A DNA stretch of 64,000 bases from Microtetraspora niveoalba. Lineage in GTDB: Bacteria; Actinomycetota; Actinomycetes; Streptosporangiales; Streptosporangiaceae. The position numbers and the translations under genes are program-made. Numbering within the stretch: the first letter of the stretch is position 1; each line of letters starts with the position of its first letter. This document shows, in pieces, positions 20,185 to 29,806 of this stretch. The DNA lies in NCBI RefSeq assembly GCF_001570405.1, contig NZ_BBYM01000010.1, forward strand, positions 112,909 through 176,908. Reading direction: 5' to 3'. The notes under the pieces were generated by a model. It worked only from the letters and a program-made list of their open reading frames with translations. It was not told the origin of the DNA and ran no database searches.

Positions 20185-21355
20185 GGGTCGCGTTCCCTTC
20201 CGTCACGTCGAACCGCGCGCCGGCCAGCTCGGCGGGGACGTCGTCCGGCACCGCCGCCGTGATCAGCACCTGCTCGGCCGGCGCGACGATCTCGGCCAGC
20301 CGGGTCCGGCGGTGGCCGTCCAGCTCGGCGAACACGTCGTCCAGGATCAGCACCGGATCGCCGCCGTCCGCCCTGAGCAGGTCGTACGCGGCCAGCCGCA
20401 GCGCCAGCGCGAACGACCACGACTCGCCGTGGCTCGCGTACCCGCGCGCGGGCAGCTCGCCCAACGCCAGGTGCAGATCGTCGCGGTGCGGCCCCACCAG
20501 GGTCACGCCGCGTTCCAGCTCCGACTGCCGCGCCTCGGCCAGGCCGGCCCGCAACGCCTCTTCGAGAATCTCCCGAGACCATCCACAGCCTGTGGGCAAC
20601 TTCACGCCGGTCCGGTATTCCAGATCCGCCGCGGCCGACGCCGGCGCCAGCGTCGCGTACGCCTTGGCGGCCAGCGGGCGCAGCGCCTCGACCAGATCCA
20701 ACCGGGCGGCCAGCAACTCCGCGCCGTGCCGTACGAGATGGGTGTCCCAGACGTCGAGCGTGCTCAGCAGGTCTCCGGCGCCCGCCGACGCGAACGCCGC
20801 CTCGTCGTCCTGCCTGCGCGCGCTCCGCCGCCGCCCCTGCCTGGTCGCCGCGGCCGTGCGCAGCAGCGTGTTGCGCTGCTTGAGCACGCGGTCGTAGTCG
20901 GCGCGGACCCCGGCGAAACGGGGGGCGCGCGCCACGAGCAGGTCGTCGAGGAAGCGGCGCCGTTCCGAGGGGTCGCCCTTCACCAGAGCGAGGTCCTCGG
21001 GGGCGAACAGGACGGTGCGCAGCAGGCCGAGCGCCTCACGCGGCCGGGGGACGGGGGAGCGGTTCACCCGCGCCCGGTTGGCCCGGCCGGGATTGATCTC
21101 CAGCTCGACGAGCGCCCGGCGGTCGTCCCGCGCGACGAGCGCGCGCACGATCGCGCGCTCGGCGCCGTGCCGCACCAGCGGGGCGTCGGTGGCGACGCGG
21201 TGGCTCGACTGCGTCGCGACGTACCCGATCGCCTCGACCAGGTTGGTCTTGCCGTGCCCGTTGGGGCCGACGAACGCCGTCACCCCCGGGTCGAGGGCGA
21301 TCTCGGCCGAGGGATAGGACCGGAAGTCGGTCAGGGACAGGTGGCACACACGCAC
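20174..21355 (-). CDS. recF: DNA repair and replication protein RecF
   Basis: 393-aa SMC-like ATPase that acts at gaps with RecO and RecR to load RecA. Walker [14 protein letters not shown] at about residues 31-43; the signature-like segment [14 protein letters not shown]; Walker [14 protein letters not shown] near residue 340. A basic, Ala-rich insertion ([14 protein letters not shown]) at about 185 resembles the variable arm found in actinomycetes. GTG start at 21355. It follows gnd at 95 bases and overlaps dciA. Confidence 0.96.
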   Translation of the reverse strand: MRVCHLSLTDFRSYPSAEIALDPGVTAFVGPNGHGKTNLVEAIGYVATQSSHRVATDAPLVRHGAERAIVRALVARDDRRALVELEINPGRANRARVNRSPVPRPREALGLLRTVLFAPEDLALVKGDPSERRRFLDDLLVARAPRFAGVRADYDRVLKQRNTLLRTAAATRQGRRRSARRQDDEAAFASAGAGDLLSTLDVWDTHLVRHGAELLAARLDLVEALRPLAAKAYATLAPASAAADLEYRTGVKLPTGCGWSREILEEALRAGLAEARQSELERGVTLVGPHRDDLHLALGELPARGYASHGESWSFALALRLAAYDLLRADGGDPVLILDDVFAELDGHRRTRLAEIVAPAEQVLITAAVPDDVPAELAGARFDVTEGNATRVR

Positions 21356-21450
21356 CCCGAAAGGCTAGTCCCTGCGGGTGACCGCCCGCGGGGCGACGAA
21401 CTCCGCCGCCGTCACGCCCCGCGCGCTCCGGTCTGTCCACAGCCCGTGGA

Positions 21451-22395
21451 TCAGCGCTGGGCCTCCACCGGCGGGGTCACGTCGGCGCCGGGGGCGTCCG
21501 CGCCCTTGCCGGTCTGCCCCTCCTGCGCGGTGACCGCGTGCCCGCCGAACTGGTTGCGCAGCGCCGCGACCATCTTCATCGCGGGGGAGTCCTCCTGCCG
21601 GGACGCGAAGCGGGCGTACAGCGCGGCCGTGATGACCGGCAGCGGCACCGCGTGCTCCACCGCGGCCTGGACCGTCCACCGGCCCTCTCCCGAGTCCTGG
21701 GCGTACCCCTTGAGGTCGGCCAGGCCGGGATCCTGGTCGAGCGCGCGGACGAGCAGGTCGAGCAGCCACGAGCGGATGACCGTGCCCTGCCGCCAGCTCT
21801 TGAACGACCCGTGGACGTCCGTGACGATGTCGGCGGCCTCGAGCAGCTCCCAGCCCTCGGCGAAGGCCTGCATCATGCCGTACTCGATGCCGTTGTGGAC
21901 CATCTTGGCGAAGTGCCCGGCCCCGATCCGACCGGCGTGGACGAAACCGTCCTCGCCTTCGGGCTTGAGCGTCTCGAAGACCGGCCGGAGCCGCTCCACG
22001 TCCTCTGAGGCGCCGCCGACCATCAGGGCGTAGCCGTTCTCCAGCCCCCACACGCCGCCGCTCACACCGACGTCCACGAAGCCGACCCCCTTGGCGGCGA
22101 GGTCGGCGCCGTGCTTCTGGTCGTCCACGTAGTGGGAGTTGCCGCCGTCGATCACGATGTCCCCGGGGGAGAGCATCTCGCCCAGCAGCCGGACCGTGCT
22201 GTGCGTCGGATCACCGGCGGGCACCATCACCCAGACGGCACGGGGGGTCTCCAGCCGGTCGACCAGTTCCTTGAGGCTGCCGACGTCGCTGAGCCCCGGA
22301 TCCCGGTCGTAACCGACGACCTCATGACCGCCGCGGCGAAGCCGCTCGGCCATGTTGCCACCCATCTTGCCGAGCCCGATCATGCCGATCTGCAT
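21451..22395 (-). CDS. gnd: 6-phosphogluconate dehydrogenase, decarboxylating (short form)
   Basis: 314-aa member of the short GntZ/YqeC-type branch, which oxidises 6-phosphogluconate to ribulose 5-phosphate. Rossmann motif GMIGLGKMGGNMAERL at the N-terminus, substrate motif DVGVSGGVWGLENG (about 118-131), catalytic Lys in GAGHFAKMVHNGIEYG (about 170-185). This branch is often NAD-preferring. The ATG at 22395 follows GAGGGGGG. Its place between dnaN and recF is conserved in Streptomyces and relatives. Confidence 0.96.
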   Translation of the reverse strand: MQIGMIGLGKMGGNMAERLRRGGHEVVGYDRDPGLSDVGSLKELVDRLETPRAVWVMVPAGDPTHSTVRLLGEMLSPGDIVIDGGNSHYVDDQKHGADLAAKGVGFVDVGVSGGVWGLENGYALMVGGASEDVERLRPVFETLKPEGEDGFVHAGRIGAGHFAKMVHNGIEYGMMQAFAEGWELLEAADIVTDVHGSFKSWRQGTVIRSWLLDLLVRALDQDPGLADLKGYAQDSGEGRWTVQAAVEHAVPLPVITAALYARFASRQEDSPAMKMVAALRNQFGGHAVTAQEGQTGKGADAPGADVTPPVEAQR

Positions 22396-22483
22396 AGAGC
22401 AACCCCCCTCAGGGTCGAACATCCACAAGGACGCCGTACCCGGACATACGACCTCCACGCCCGGGAGATCGTACGCCCCCGGG

Positions 22484-23623
22484 TCAGCTCGACAGCCGGA
22501 TCGGCATGATCAGGTAGCGGTAGTCCGGGGTCGCGCCTTCGTCCACAGGCTTGCCGCCGGTGAGGATGGCGGGCTTCGTCGACGTGGTGAACTGCAGGCG
22601 AGCCACGTCGGAGTCGATCGCTCCGAGGCCCTCCAGCAGGAACTGGTGGTTGAACGCGATGTTGATGTCGTCGCCGTCGAAATCGACCGGCAGCACCTCG
22701 ACCGCCTGCGCCTCGTCGCCGCTGCCCGCCTCGAGCACGACCTCGTCGCCGCGGAAGGCCAGCCGTACGGGGGTGTTGCGCTCGGCGACCAGGGCGACGC
22801 GCTTGACCGCCTCGACGAACGACGCGGTCGGGATGTCGGCCCGCGCGGAGAACTCGGTCGGCAGCAGCGAGCGGTACTTCGGGAACTCGGGGTCGAGGAG
22901 CCGCGTCGTGGTCCGCCTGCCCGAGCTGGAGAATCCGATCATGCCCTCGCCGGTGCCGCCGACGGAGCTCAGCGCGATCTCCACCTCGGCTCCGGTGCCG
23001 CCCAGCGCCTTGGCGGTGTCCGCGAGCGTACGGCCCGGCACCATCGCGATCGCCTGGAAGTCGGGCTGCTCGGGGTGCCACTTCAGCTCGCGTACGGCGA
23101 GGCGGTAGCGGTCGGTGGCGGCCAGCGTCACCGTGTCGCCCTCGATCTCCATCCGGACACCCGTGAGCATCGGGAGGGTGTCGTCCTTGCCGGCGGCCAC
23201 GGCGACCTGGCCGACCGCGCCGGCGAAGACGTCGCTGCCGATGCGCCCAGCGGCGGGAGGCATCGCCGGCAGGGAGGGGTAGTCCTCGACGGGCATCGTC
23301 AGCAGGGTGAACCGCGCGCTGCCGCAGGTGACCACGGCCTTGGCACCGTCCACCACGAAATCCACAGGCTGTGCAGGGAGCGCCCGGGTGATCTCGGCGA
23401 GGAGCTTTCCGGAGACGAGGACGACACCCGGCTCACCGGACTGCGGTTCGAGCGTCACCTCCGCCGAGACCTCGTAGTCGAAGCCGGAGAGTTTCAACTG
23501 CTGATCGTCGGTCACTTCTAGGCGCATGCCCGCCAGCACGGGCACGGACGGCCGCGCCGGAAGGCTCCGAGCCGTCCACGCGACGGCCTCGGCGAGTACG
23601 TCGCGGTCGATCCGGAATATCAC
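22484..23623 (-). CDS. dnaN: DNA polymerase III beta subunit (sliding clamp)
   Basis: 379-aa clamp subunit; dimers encircle DNA and tether the polymerase. The three repeated clamp domains are apparent: MIFRIDRDVLAEAVAWTARSL, VAVAAGKDDTLPMLTGVRM, TASFVEAVKRVALVAERNTPVRL. The C-terminus ends PDYRYLIMPIRLS, with the usual YLIMP-type hydrophobic cleft. GTG start at 23623 with AGGAGG nine bases upstream. Transcription begins inside the oriC interval. Confidence 0.97.
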   Translation of the reverse strand: MIFRIDRDVLAEAVAWTARSLPARPSVPVLAGMRLEVTDDQQLKLSGFDYEVSAEVTLEPQSGEPGVVLVSGKLLAEITRALPAQPVDFVVDGAKAVVTCGSARFTLLTMPVEDYPSLPAMPPAAGRIGSDVFAGAVGQVAVAAGKDDTLPMLTGVRMEIEGDTVTLAATDRYRLAVRELKWHPEQPDFQAIAMVPGRTLADTAKALGGTGAEVEIALSSVGGTGEGMIGFSSSGRRTTTRLLDPEFPKYRSLLPTEFSARADIPTASFVEAVKRVALVAERNTPVRLAFRGDEVVLEAGSGDEAQAVEVLPVDFDGDDINIAFNHQFLLEGLGAIDSDVARLQFTTSTKPAILTGGKPVDEGATPDYRYLIMPIRLSS

Positions 23624-23699
23624 GTGGACCAGCCTCCTGGGTATCGCTGCTTGGCATTCTTGCAGGCTTCACTCTCCCGCACCTCCGAGCCCCGAGAAC

Positions 23700-24361
23700 C
23701 CTCTATGGCTCTTGAGTTCTTCAGTAGAGAGAGCAAAGCGTCATCGTCATAGGGGGTGTGGATACTGTGGAAATCTCGTTCCCCCGCAGGTCAGAGCCCA
23801 TTATTCATCCACTGCCGGGTGTGGAGGACCGGTGGATTACCTGGGCATGCCTGGGGATGACCGTCCGTTGCCCACAGGCCGTCCCCAGCCGAGGGGGTCT
23901 CTATCCACCGGTTATCCACGAGTTATCCACTGGTTATCCACCGGATAAAAGCACATCTCAGGTGGACATCTTTCCACTACACACAGGCTGTCCCCAGGCT
24001 ATCCACCAGTCGTCCCCAGGTTGTCCACAGATCTGTCCCCAGGGTACGGGCGCGAATTTCCCCCTGCTGACGGGGTTATTCGACGGCAAGATCGGATGTC
24101 GGCGCACGCCGGTCCACAGAGTTATCCACAGCCTGTGTATCGAGGGGCGCCCGATCTGCCCGCGTGATGCCGGAACGCACCGATCGGACGTGTCCGTACG
24201 CGTGCCGGAACACGCCCACGGCTCGCGTCCTGCGCCGCTCGTGGGTCACGGTGGCGTCGTCGTCGCGAGGGCCCAGGGCCGGGCAGGTGATGCCGTGAGG
24301 CGCGGCGGGGAACCCCGTCAACGCGGGGTGCGGGAGCCCGTCCGCAGGGTGCGGGAGCCCG
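23700..24361. other. oriC: Chromosomal replication origin (oriC)
   Basis: The gene-free interval between dnaN and dnaA. DnaA boxes (TTRTCCACA type) include TTATCCACG 23912, TTATCCACT 23923, TTATCCACC 23934, CTATCCACC 23901 and 23999, TTGTCCACA 24021, TTATCCACA 24122, and one reversed at 23757-23765 (TGTGGATAC). Weaker forms occur at 23868 (TTGCCCACA) and 23879. Many of these keep an exact 11-bp step. ATAAAA directly follows the first array, and a relatively AT-rich patch at 23700-23750 could be the unwinding site. A direct repeat (GTGCGGGAGCCCGTC, twice near 24329-24364) closes the region beside the dnaA stop. Confidence 0.95.
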
Positions 24362-25891
24362 TCACGCGCTGCGCGCGCGCTGCTTGATCCGGGTCGTCAG
24401 CTCGTTGACCTGGTTGTACATCGACCGGCGCTCCGCCATCAGCGACCTGATCTTGCGCTCGGCGTGCATGACGGTCGTGTGGTCGCGACCGCCGAACTGG
24501 TGACCGATCTTGGGAAGCGACAGGTCGGTGAGCTCACGGGCGAGATACATGGCGATCTGCCGGGCCGTCACCAGGGCGCGCGAGCGCGAGGTCCCGCAGA
24601 CGTCGTCGAGGGAGACGCCGAAGTACTCGGCGGTCGTCGACATGATGAGCGAGATGGTGATCTCGGGGGTCGTGTCCTCGCTGATCAGGTCTTTGAGCAC
24701 GATCTCGGTGAGCTTGATGTCCACCGACTGCCGGTTGAGGCTGGCGAACGCGGTCACCCGGATCAGCGCGCCCTCCAGCTCCCGGATGTTCGTGGAGATC
24801 CGGCTGGCGATGTATTCCAGCACGTCGGGCGGCGCGGCCAGGCCCTCCTGGATCGCTTTCTTGCGCAGGATCGCGATGCGCGTCTCCAGCTCGGGCGGCT
24901 GGACGTCCGTGATCAGCCCCCACTCGAAGCGGTTGCGCAGCCGGTCCTCCAGGGTGACGAGCTGCTTGGGCGCCCGGTCACTGGAGATCACGATCTGCTT
25001 GCTCGCGTTGTGGAGCGTGTTGAAGGTGTGGAAGAACTCCTCCTGCGTCTGCTCCTTGCCTTCGAGGAACTGGATGTCGTCCACGAGCAGGATGTCCACA
25101 GCCCGGTAGCGGGCACGGAACCCGTCCGCCTTGTGGTCGCGGATGGAGTTGATGAAGTCGTTGGTGAACTCCTCCGAGCTCACGTACCTGACCCGCGCGC
25201 CGTCGTACAGGCTCTGCGCGTAATGGCCGATCGCGTGCAGCAGGTGGGTCTTGCCCAGCCCCGAGTCGCCGTAGATGAACAGCGGGTTGTACGCCTTGGC
25301 CGGCGTCTCCGCGACCGCGACCGCGGCGGCGTGCGCGAACCGGTTGCTCGCGCCGATGACGAACGTCTCGAAGGTGTACTTGGCGTTCAGCCGGGCCGGC
25401 TCCCCCGCGGTGCGGCCGCCGCGGCTGTCCCACCTGTTCTGCGGCGGCTCCGCGCTCCCCGGCTGCGGTGGCTCGGGAGGAGCGACGCCGTCCTGCGGCT
25501 CCTGCGGGCCCTCCTGTGGATAGTCGGACGACGGCGGAGGCGCCGCGCCGGGGCGGGACTGCGGCCCGGGCCCGCGCTGCGGAAAGGAGGGCGAAGGGGA
25601 GAAGGAGTCGTGCTTGCGGCCGTCGCCCCCGGTCTCCTGGGGGTCGACCATCACGGCGATGCGCATCGGCCGGCCGAACTCCTGGGAGAGCGCGTGCGCG
25701 ATGAGCGGCCGGAGCCGGACCTCGATGACTTCCTTGGCGAAATCGTTCGGAGCGGCGAGGAGGATGGTGTCGTTGATGAGCCCGGACGGCTGGGTCATCT
25801 GGAGAAACGCCCGCTGTTGTCCTGAAACGCCCTCATCGAGAAGGGTCCTCAGCGCGCGAGCCCACACCTCGTTGAGGTCGTCGGCCTCCAT
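24362..25891 (-). CDS. dnaA: Chromosomal replication initiator DnaA
   Basis: 509 aa. Domain I (residues 1-90) binds partners; domain II (about 95-165) is Pro/Gln/Gly-rich and disordered, long as in actinomycetes. AAA+ domain III has Walker [10 protein letters not shown] and Walker [10 protein letters not shown], with the arginine finger region in [12 protein letters not shown]. Domain IV binds DnaA boxes through [18 protein letters not shown] at 25891 with AGGGAGGAG upstream. The promoter region carries DnaA boxes, so autoregulation is likely. Confidence 0.98.
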   Translation of the reverse strand: MEADDLNEVWARALRTLLDEGVSGQQRAFLQMTQPSGLINDTILLAAPNDFAKEVIEVRLRPLIAHALSQEFGRPMRIAVMVDPQETGGDGRKHDSFSPSPSFPQRGPGPQSRPGAAPPPSSDYPQEGPQEPQDGVAPPEPPQPGSAEPPQNRWDSRGGRTAGEPARLNAKYTFETFVIGASNRFAHAAAVAVAETPAKAYNPLFIYGDSGLGKTHLLHAIGHYAQSLYDGARVRYVSSEEFTNDFINSIRDHKADGFRARYRAVDILLVDDIQFLEGKEQTQEEFFHTFNTLHNASKQIVISSDRAPKQLVTLEDRLRNRFEWGLITDVQPPELETRIAILRKKAIQEGLAAPPDVLEYIASRISTNIRELEGALIRVTAFASLNRQSVDIKLTEIVLKDLISEDTTPEITISLIMSTTAEYFGVSLDDVCGTSRSRALVTARQIAMYLARELTDLSLPKIGHQFGGRDHTTVMHAERKIRSLMAERRSMYNQVNELTTRIKQRARSA

Positions 25892-26017
25892 GGTCGGGCA
25901 CTCCTCCCTAGCGCGGCCCCCGCAGATTCGCCGCGATCCGTTCTTTCACGCAGGTCCCGGCCGGAGGCGGCCCGGCGGGACCAGCCCCCGATACGTGATC
26001 CACAGAGGATCCACACG

Positions 26018-26126
26018 TTATGCACAGGCCGTCGCAAGGTCCCGGGCGCATCCACGTTCGATGGAGGAGGGTCCGGAGGGTTGACAGTAGTGGTGTGCGC
26101 GACCTGGGTTCAAGACGTTGTCCACA
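26018..26126 (-). promoter_or_regulatory. dnaA promoter with two DnaA boxes
   Basis: Read leftwards, TTGAAC (26113-26108) and TACTGT (26089-26084) form a -35/-10 pair with an 18-base spacer. A perfect actinomycete box TTGTCCACA (26118-26126) lies just upstream, and TTATGCACA (26018-26026) lies in the leader. DnaA bound there could repress its own gene. Start sites were inferred from sequence only. Confidence 0.65.
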
Positions 26127-26224
26127 GCCTACTGGTAGCCGTGGGCGGCTCGTGTGGGCGATGTGCGGACCAGGAGAAGAACCCTCACGCGCGGAGAGAA
26201 GGCCACCTCCGGGCGTGCTCCGGT

Positions 26225-26254
26225 TTGACCTGTGGCAGGATCGCCCCCTAACGT
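26225..26254 (+). promoter_or_regulatory. Candidate rpmH promoter
   Basis: TTGACC (26225-26230) and TAACGT (26249-26254) with an 18-base gap, about 120 bases upstream of rpmH and divergent from the dnaA promoter. Confidence 0.55.
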
Positions 26255-26375
26255 GTGGAGGTCGGCTGGTCACGCGACGGCTCTTTCGCATGTCCACGCA
26301 CTGGCGAGCCGCATCCTTGGAATGTTGCGCGTCCCGCGGCCTCCTGCGGGCGTATCTGAAGCCTGGAGTCCACTC

Positions 26376-26513
26376 GTGAGCAAGCGTACTTACCAGCCGA
26401 ACAACCGTCGCCGCGCAAAGACCCACGGCTTCCGGCTGCGTATGCGCACGCGTGCCGGCCGTGCCATCCTGGCCGCCCGCCGTCGCAAGGGCCGCGCCGA
26501 GCTGACCGTCTGA
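26376..26513 (+). CDS. rpmH: 50S ribosomal protein L34
   Basis: 45-aa, strongly basic ribosomal protein: [27 protein letters not shown] is the L34 signature, ending [14 protein letters not shown] start at 26376 with GGAG eight bases upstream. It opens the rightward rpmH-rnpA-yidD-yidC-jag-rsmG cluster. The longer in-frame extension upstream is not part of the protein, since L34 is always about 45 residues. Confidence 0.98.
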   Translation: MSKRTYQPNNRRRAKTHGFRLRMRTRAGRAILAARRRKGRAELTV

Positions 26514-26581
26514 CGAGCGAAACCGTTGTCGCCCGCCGTCCCGGTGCCGGCGGGCGACAGTCGTAGTTCGAGGAAGTTTCG

Positions 26582-26959
26582 GTGCTGCCGTCCGCGTCCC
26601 GAATGCGGCGCGGTGATGAGTTCGCCGACGCGATCCGGCGCGGGCAACGCGCCGGCCGCCCCACCCTTGTCGCGCATCTGAACGTGCACGACACCGAGGG
26701 GCCGCCGTCGGTGGGTTTCGTCGTGAGCAAGGCCGTCGGTGACGCCGTGACCAGGAACCGGGTGAAACGCAGGCTCAGACACCTGATGCGGACCCGACTC
26801 GACCGCCTTCCGCGAGGTAGCCTGCTTGTGGTACGCGCCAACCCTGCTGCCGCGTCCGCGCGGAGCGAGCACCTGGCCGCCGAACTCGACATCGCGCTCG
26901 ATCGTTTACTCCGGCGGCGGGGGTCCACCCCGCGGACCCTTACGGATGGACGGTCATGA
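26582..26959 (+). CDS. rnpA: Ribonuclease P protein component
   Basis: 125-aa basic protein that assists the RNase P RNA in trimming tRNA 5' ends. Signature [25 protein letters not shown] (about residues 42-66), preceded by [25 protein letters not shown] start at 26582 after GAGGAAG. Its stop overlaps the yidD start (ATGA). The RNase P RNA gene is not in this window. Confidence 0.96.
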   Translation: MLPSASRMRRGDEFADAIRRGQRAGRPTLVAHLNVHDTEGPPSVGFVVSKAVGDAVTRNRVKRRLRHLMRTRLDRLPRGSLLVVRANPAAASARSEHLAAELDIALDRLLRRRGSTPRTLTDGRS

Positions 26960-27264
26960 CAGTCGAGCAGTCGAGTCCCGGGCGAGCGGGCGCCTCCGAC
27001 GTGCGACCCACCCTGGCCGCGCGTGTGCTGCTCGTCCCTATCAGGTTCTACCGGGCGTTCATCAGCCCGGCGCTCGGCCCTCGATGCCGATTCGAGCCGT
27101 CCTGTAGCGCCTACGGGCTTGAGGCCATCGCCGTACACGGAGCGGTGCGCGGATCGTGGCTGACCATCAGGCGCATCGGGCGTTGCCACCCGTTCCATCC
27201 CGGAGGTTTCGACCCGGTGCCCCCACCCCGAGGCCGGTCTCACGACACAACGCAAGGGAGCTAG
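26956..27264 (+). CDS. yidD: Membrane protein insertion efficiency factor YidD
   Basis: 102-aa YidD/UPF0161 protein, peripheral on the inner face of the membrane and thought to aid YidC-dependent insertion. Motifs: [32 protein letters not shown] and [24 protein letters not shown], with the three conserved cysteines. The ATG overlaps rnpA by four bases. The N-terminal 25 residues are a nonconserved tail, and a methionine-less extension ends after DPVPPPRG. Confidence 0.96.
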   Translation: MTVEQSSPGRAGASDVRPTLAARVLLVPIRFYRAFISPALGPRCRFEPSCSAYGLEAIAVHGAVRGSWLTIRRIGRCHPFHPGGFDPVPPPRGRSHDTTQGS

Positions 27265-27268
27265 CTCG

Positions 27269-28219
27269 GTGGAGCTGTCATTCCTCAACTGGCTGTATAC
27301 CGCCGTGGCATGGGTGATCACCCAGATCCACGCCGGTTACAGCACCTTCCTCGCCCCGGACAGCGGGTTGACCTGGGCGCTGACCATCATCACGCTCACC
27401 GTGCTGATGCGCCTGCTGATCTTCCCCCTCTTCCTCAAGCAGATGCGCTCGTCGAGGAAGATGCAGGAGCTCGCTCCCAAGGTGCAGGAGCTGCGCAAGC
27501 GCTACAAGAACGACAAGCAGCGCATGAACCAGGAGGTCATGCGCGTCTACCAGGAGGCGGGCGCCAACCCGCTCGGTGGCTGTCTGCCCATCGTCGCGCA
27601 GTTCCCGATCTTCATCTCCATGTTCACGGTCCTCCGGGCGATCGCCGAGGACCAGGACAAGTTCGGTATGACCAAGGAGCTGGTGGACAGCGCGCGGCAC
27701 GCGCACATCCTCGGCGCCCCGCTGCCCGCGACGTTCTTCACGAGCAGCGCCGACATCGAGGCGTTCGGCGCCGACCCGGTCATGACGAAGATCGTCCTCG
27801 CGTGCTTCGTCGCGATCAGCTCGCTCACCACGTTCCTCACGGTGCGGCAGAGCGTGAAGCGGTCGATGCAGCAGATGGTCGACAACCCGATGGCGCAGCA
27901 GCAGAAGATCCTGATGTACATCTCGCCGCTGTTCGCCATCTTCAGCCTCAACTTCCAGCTCGGTCTGATCCTCTACTGGGTCACCACCAACGTGTGGACG
28001 CTCAGCCAGCAGCACTGGTTCTACAGCCGTCACCCGATGCCGGTCGTGGACGAGAAAGGGAACGTGACGACGCCGCCGCCTTCCCACGGCGTCTTCAGCA
28101 AGGTGCTGGGCAAACCGAAGACCCCCTCGGCTCCTCCCGCTCCGCCGGAGCCTAAGATCGTCCGTCAGCAGCCGTCGCGTCAGTCGCGTAGCAAGCGGAC
28201 CGGCAGCAAGAAGTCGTAG
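27269..28219 (+). CDS. yidC: Membrane protein insertase YidC
   Basis: 316-aa Oxa1/YidC insertase of the Gram-positive type, with five predicted helices. WALTIITLTVLMRLLIFPLFLKQMRSSRKM carries the conserved Arg in the hydrophilic groove (MRLLIFP). The coiled cytosolic hairpin KVQELRKRYKNDKQRMNQEVMRVYQEAGANPLGGCLPI follows, then the remaining helices. The C-terminal tail is Lys/Arg-rich (about 265-316) and may contact the ribosome. GTG start at 27269, five bases after yidD. Confidence 0.97.
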   Translation: MELSFLNWLYTAVAWVITQIHAGYSTFLAPDSGLTWALTIITLTVLMRLLIFPLFLKQMRSSRKMQELAPKVQELRKRYKNDKQRMNQEVMRVYQEAGANPLGGCLPIVAQFPIFISMFTVLRAIAEDQDKFGMTKELVDSARHAHILGAPLPATFFTSSADIEAFGADPVMTKIVLACFVAISSLTTFLTVRQSVKRSMQQMVDNPMAQQQKILMYISPLFAIFSLNFQLGLILYWVTTNVWTLSQQHWFYSRHPMPVVDEKGNVTTPPPSHGVFSKVLGKPKTPSAPPAPPEPKIVRQQPSRQSRSKRTGSKKS

Positions 28220-28237
28220 GAGAAGGAGAGACCGGAC

Positions 28238-28732
28238 GTGACCGAAGCCGAGGAGAGCGTCAAGCCTGCTCCCGACGTCGCCGCCCTGGAACAGGAAGGT
28301 GAGATCGCCGCCGACTACGTCGAGGGGCTGTTGGACATCGCCGACATCGACGGCGATATCGACATGGATGTCGAGGGCGACCGCGCGGTCGTTTCAGTGG
28401 TCGGCGTCAAGGGAAGCGACCTGGTCGGCCCCGGCGGCGAGGTGCTGGAGGCGCTCCAGGAGCTCACCCGGCTCGCCGTACACCGCCAGACCGGCGAGCG
28501 GTCCCGGCTCATGCTCGACATCGGCGGTTATCGGGAGCGCCGCAGGGCCGAGCTGACCAAGATCGGCGCCGCCGCCGCGGACGACGTGAAGCGGAGCGGC
28601 GAGCCCAAGGCGCTCCAGGCGATGACCCCGTTCGAGCGGAAGATCGTGCACGACGCGGTCGCCGCGGCCGGCCTCCGCAGCGAGTCCGAGGGCGAGGAGC
28701 CCCGGCGTTTCGTCGTCGTGCTTCCCGCGTAG
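28238..28732 (+). CDS. jag: Jag/KhpB-type RNA-binding protein (KH-R3H)
   Basis: 164-aa single-stranded nucleic-acid-binding protein that acts next to YidC and in RNA regulation and cell elongation in Gram-positives. The KH-like part has GDRAVVSVVGVKGSDLVGPGGEVLEALQEL (GxxG-type loop VGPGG); the R3H domain is at the C-terminus (MTPFERKIVHDAVAAAGLRSESEGEEPRRFVVV). It lacks the long Jag_N domain, as is usual in actinobacteria. GTG start at 28238 with GGAGAAGGAG upstream. Confidence 0.94.
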   Translation: MTEAEESVKPAPDVAALEQEGEIAADYVEGLLDIADIDGDIDMDVEGDRAVVSVVGVKGSDLVGPGGEVLEALQELTRLAVHRQTGERSRLMLDIGGYRERRRAELTKIGAAAADDVKRSGEPKALQAMTPFERKIVHDAVAAAGLRSESEGEEPRRFVVVLPA

Positions 28733-28748
28733 TCCCGCTTTCGCATCG

Positions 28749-28783
28749 AAGGCCGTCGATCCTCCGAGGGTCGGCGGCCTTTG
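28749..28783 (+). terminator. Terminator after jag
   Basis: GGCCG...CGGCC arms with a partly paired centre follow the jag stop by about 18 bases and end in TTTG. It separates jag from rsmG. Confidence 0.6.
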
Positions 28784-28973
28784 CCGTACCCGGCGGAGGA
28801 ACGCGAGCCACCGCGGAAGGTATCGAGAGCGCAGGGAAGGAACCATCAGCGGGATCTCCCGCGAGCCCCGTGGGCCGGGATCGGCGAGAGGTGTGCTGGA
28901 ACGGAAGCGACCATGAAGCCCCGGCCGGAGCGGGGCGGCTACCCTTACCCCGAGAGCATCCATAGATGAGTGA

Positions 28974-29666
28974 GTGATGACGGAAAGCAACGAACTGCCC
29001 GAGGCGCCCGCGATGGCGCGAGAGGTGTTCACCGGTGAGGCATTGGGCAGAGCCGAGGCGTTCGCGAAGCTGCTCGCGGGCCCCGGTGTGGTACGCGGAC
29101 TGATCGGGCCACGCGAGGTCCCCCGGATCTGGGATCGCCATCTGCTCAACTGCGCGGTGGTGGCGGAGGCCATCCCCGAGGGCGTGCGACTGGTGGACAT
29201 CGGTTCCGGCGCCGGCCTGCCCGGTCTGGTCCTGGCGATCGTCCGCCCCGACATCACGGTGACGTTGCTCGAACCGCTGCTGCGCCGTACCACCTATTTG
29301 GGGGAGTGCGTGGAGGCGCTGGAGCTGGGCAACGTGGAAGTGCTGCGCGGCCGGGCCGAGGAACTGGCGCGCAAGCGCGTTTTCGACGTCGCCACGGCGC
29401 GTGCGGTGGCCCCGCTTGACCGCCTGCTTGCCTGGTCCATGCCTCTTCTTGAGGAGGGCGGCGAGCTTCTCGCGATGAAGGGCGAGCGTGCGGCCGAGGA
29501 GCTCGACGCGGCCGGGCCGCAACTCAAGGCGTACGGGGCGCGTAGCGCCGAGCTTGTTACGGTGGGGCACGGTAAGGTCGAGCCGCCGACCACTCTCGTT
29601 CGCGTCGTCGCGGGCCGATCCCCTGAGCGGAGTGGGAAGGGCGCGCGGCACCGACGGAAGAGGTGA
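28974..29666 (+). CDS. rsmG: 16S rRNA (guanine-527-N7)-methyltransferase RsmG
   Basis: 230-aa SAM-dependent methyltransferase modifying G527 in 16S rRNA (GidB). SAM-binding motif VDIGSGAGLPGLVLAI (about residues 73-88), ERLR-type helix ARKRVFDVATARAVAPLDRLLAW, and the conserved PREVPRIWDRHLLNCAVV near residue 50. A basic tail (SGKGARHRRKR) ends it. GTG at 28974 is followed directly by ATG, and either may start. Loss of this gene gives low-level streptomycin resistance in relatives. Confidence 0.96.
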   Translation: MMTESNELPEAPAMAREVFTGEALGRAEAFAKLLAGPGVVRGLIGPREVPRIWDRHLLNCAVVAEAIPEGVRLVDIGSGAGLPGLVLAIVRPDITVTLLEPLLRRTTYLGECVEALELGNVEVLRGRAEELARKRVFDVATARAVAPLDRLLAWSMPLLEEGGELLAMKGERAAEELDAAGPQLKAYGARSAELVTVGHGKVEPPTTLVRVVAGRSPERSGKGARHRRKR

Positions 29667-29742
29667 GGGTCGTGGCGGGTGCGGCTGGGGGCCTGGGTTG
29701 GCCGGAGAATCACATCGCCGTACCCTTGGAGATCGCGTCGGT

Positions 29743-29774
29743 AGGTCGGCCATCGGGGGTCGGCTGGCCTTTTA
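29743..29774 (+). terminator. Terminator between rsmG and parA
   Basis: AGGTCGGCC (29743-29751) pairs fully, with G-U pairs, with GGCTGGCCT (29762-29770) and is followed by TTTTAT. This is a good intrinsic terminator, so parAB needs its own promoter. Confidence 0.75.
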
Positions 29775-29806
29775 TCTCTGTTTCGCAGGGTGAAAGGACG
29801 ACCACC

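Noticed and set aside
26081-26086. TTGACA as a rightward -35 box
   Set aside because: No matching -10 lies 16-19 bases downstream; the same bases fit the -10 of the leftward dnaA promoter better.
28913-28969. 18-codon ORF just before rsmG
   Set aside because: Too short to judge, ribosome site is poor, and no repeat of start/stop overlap with rsmG.
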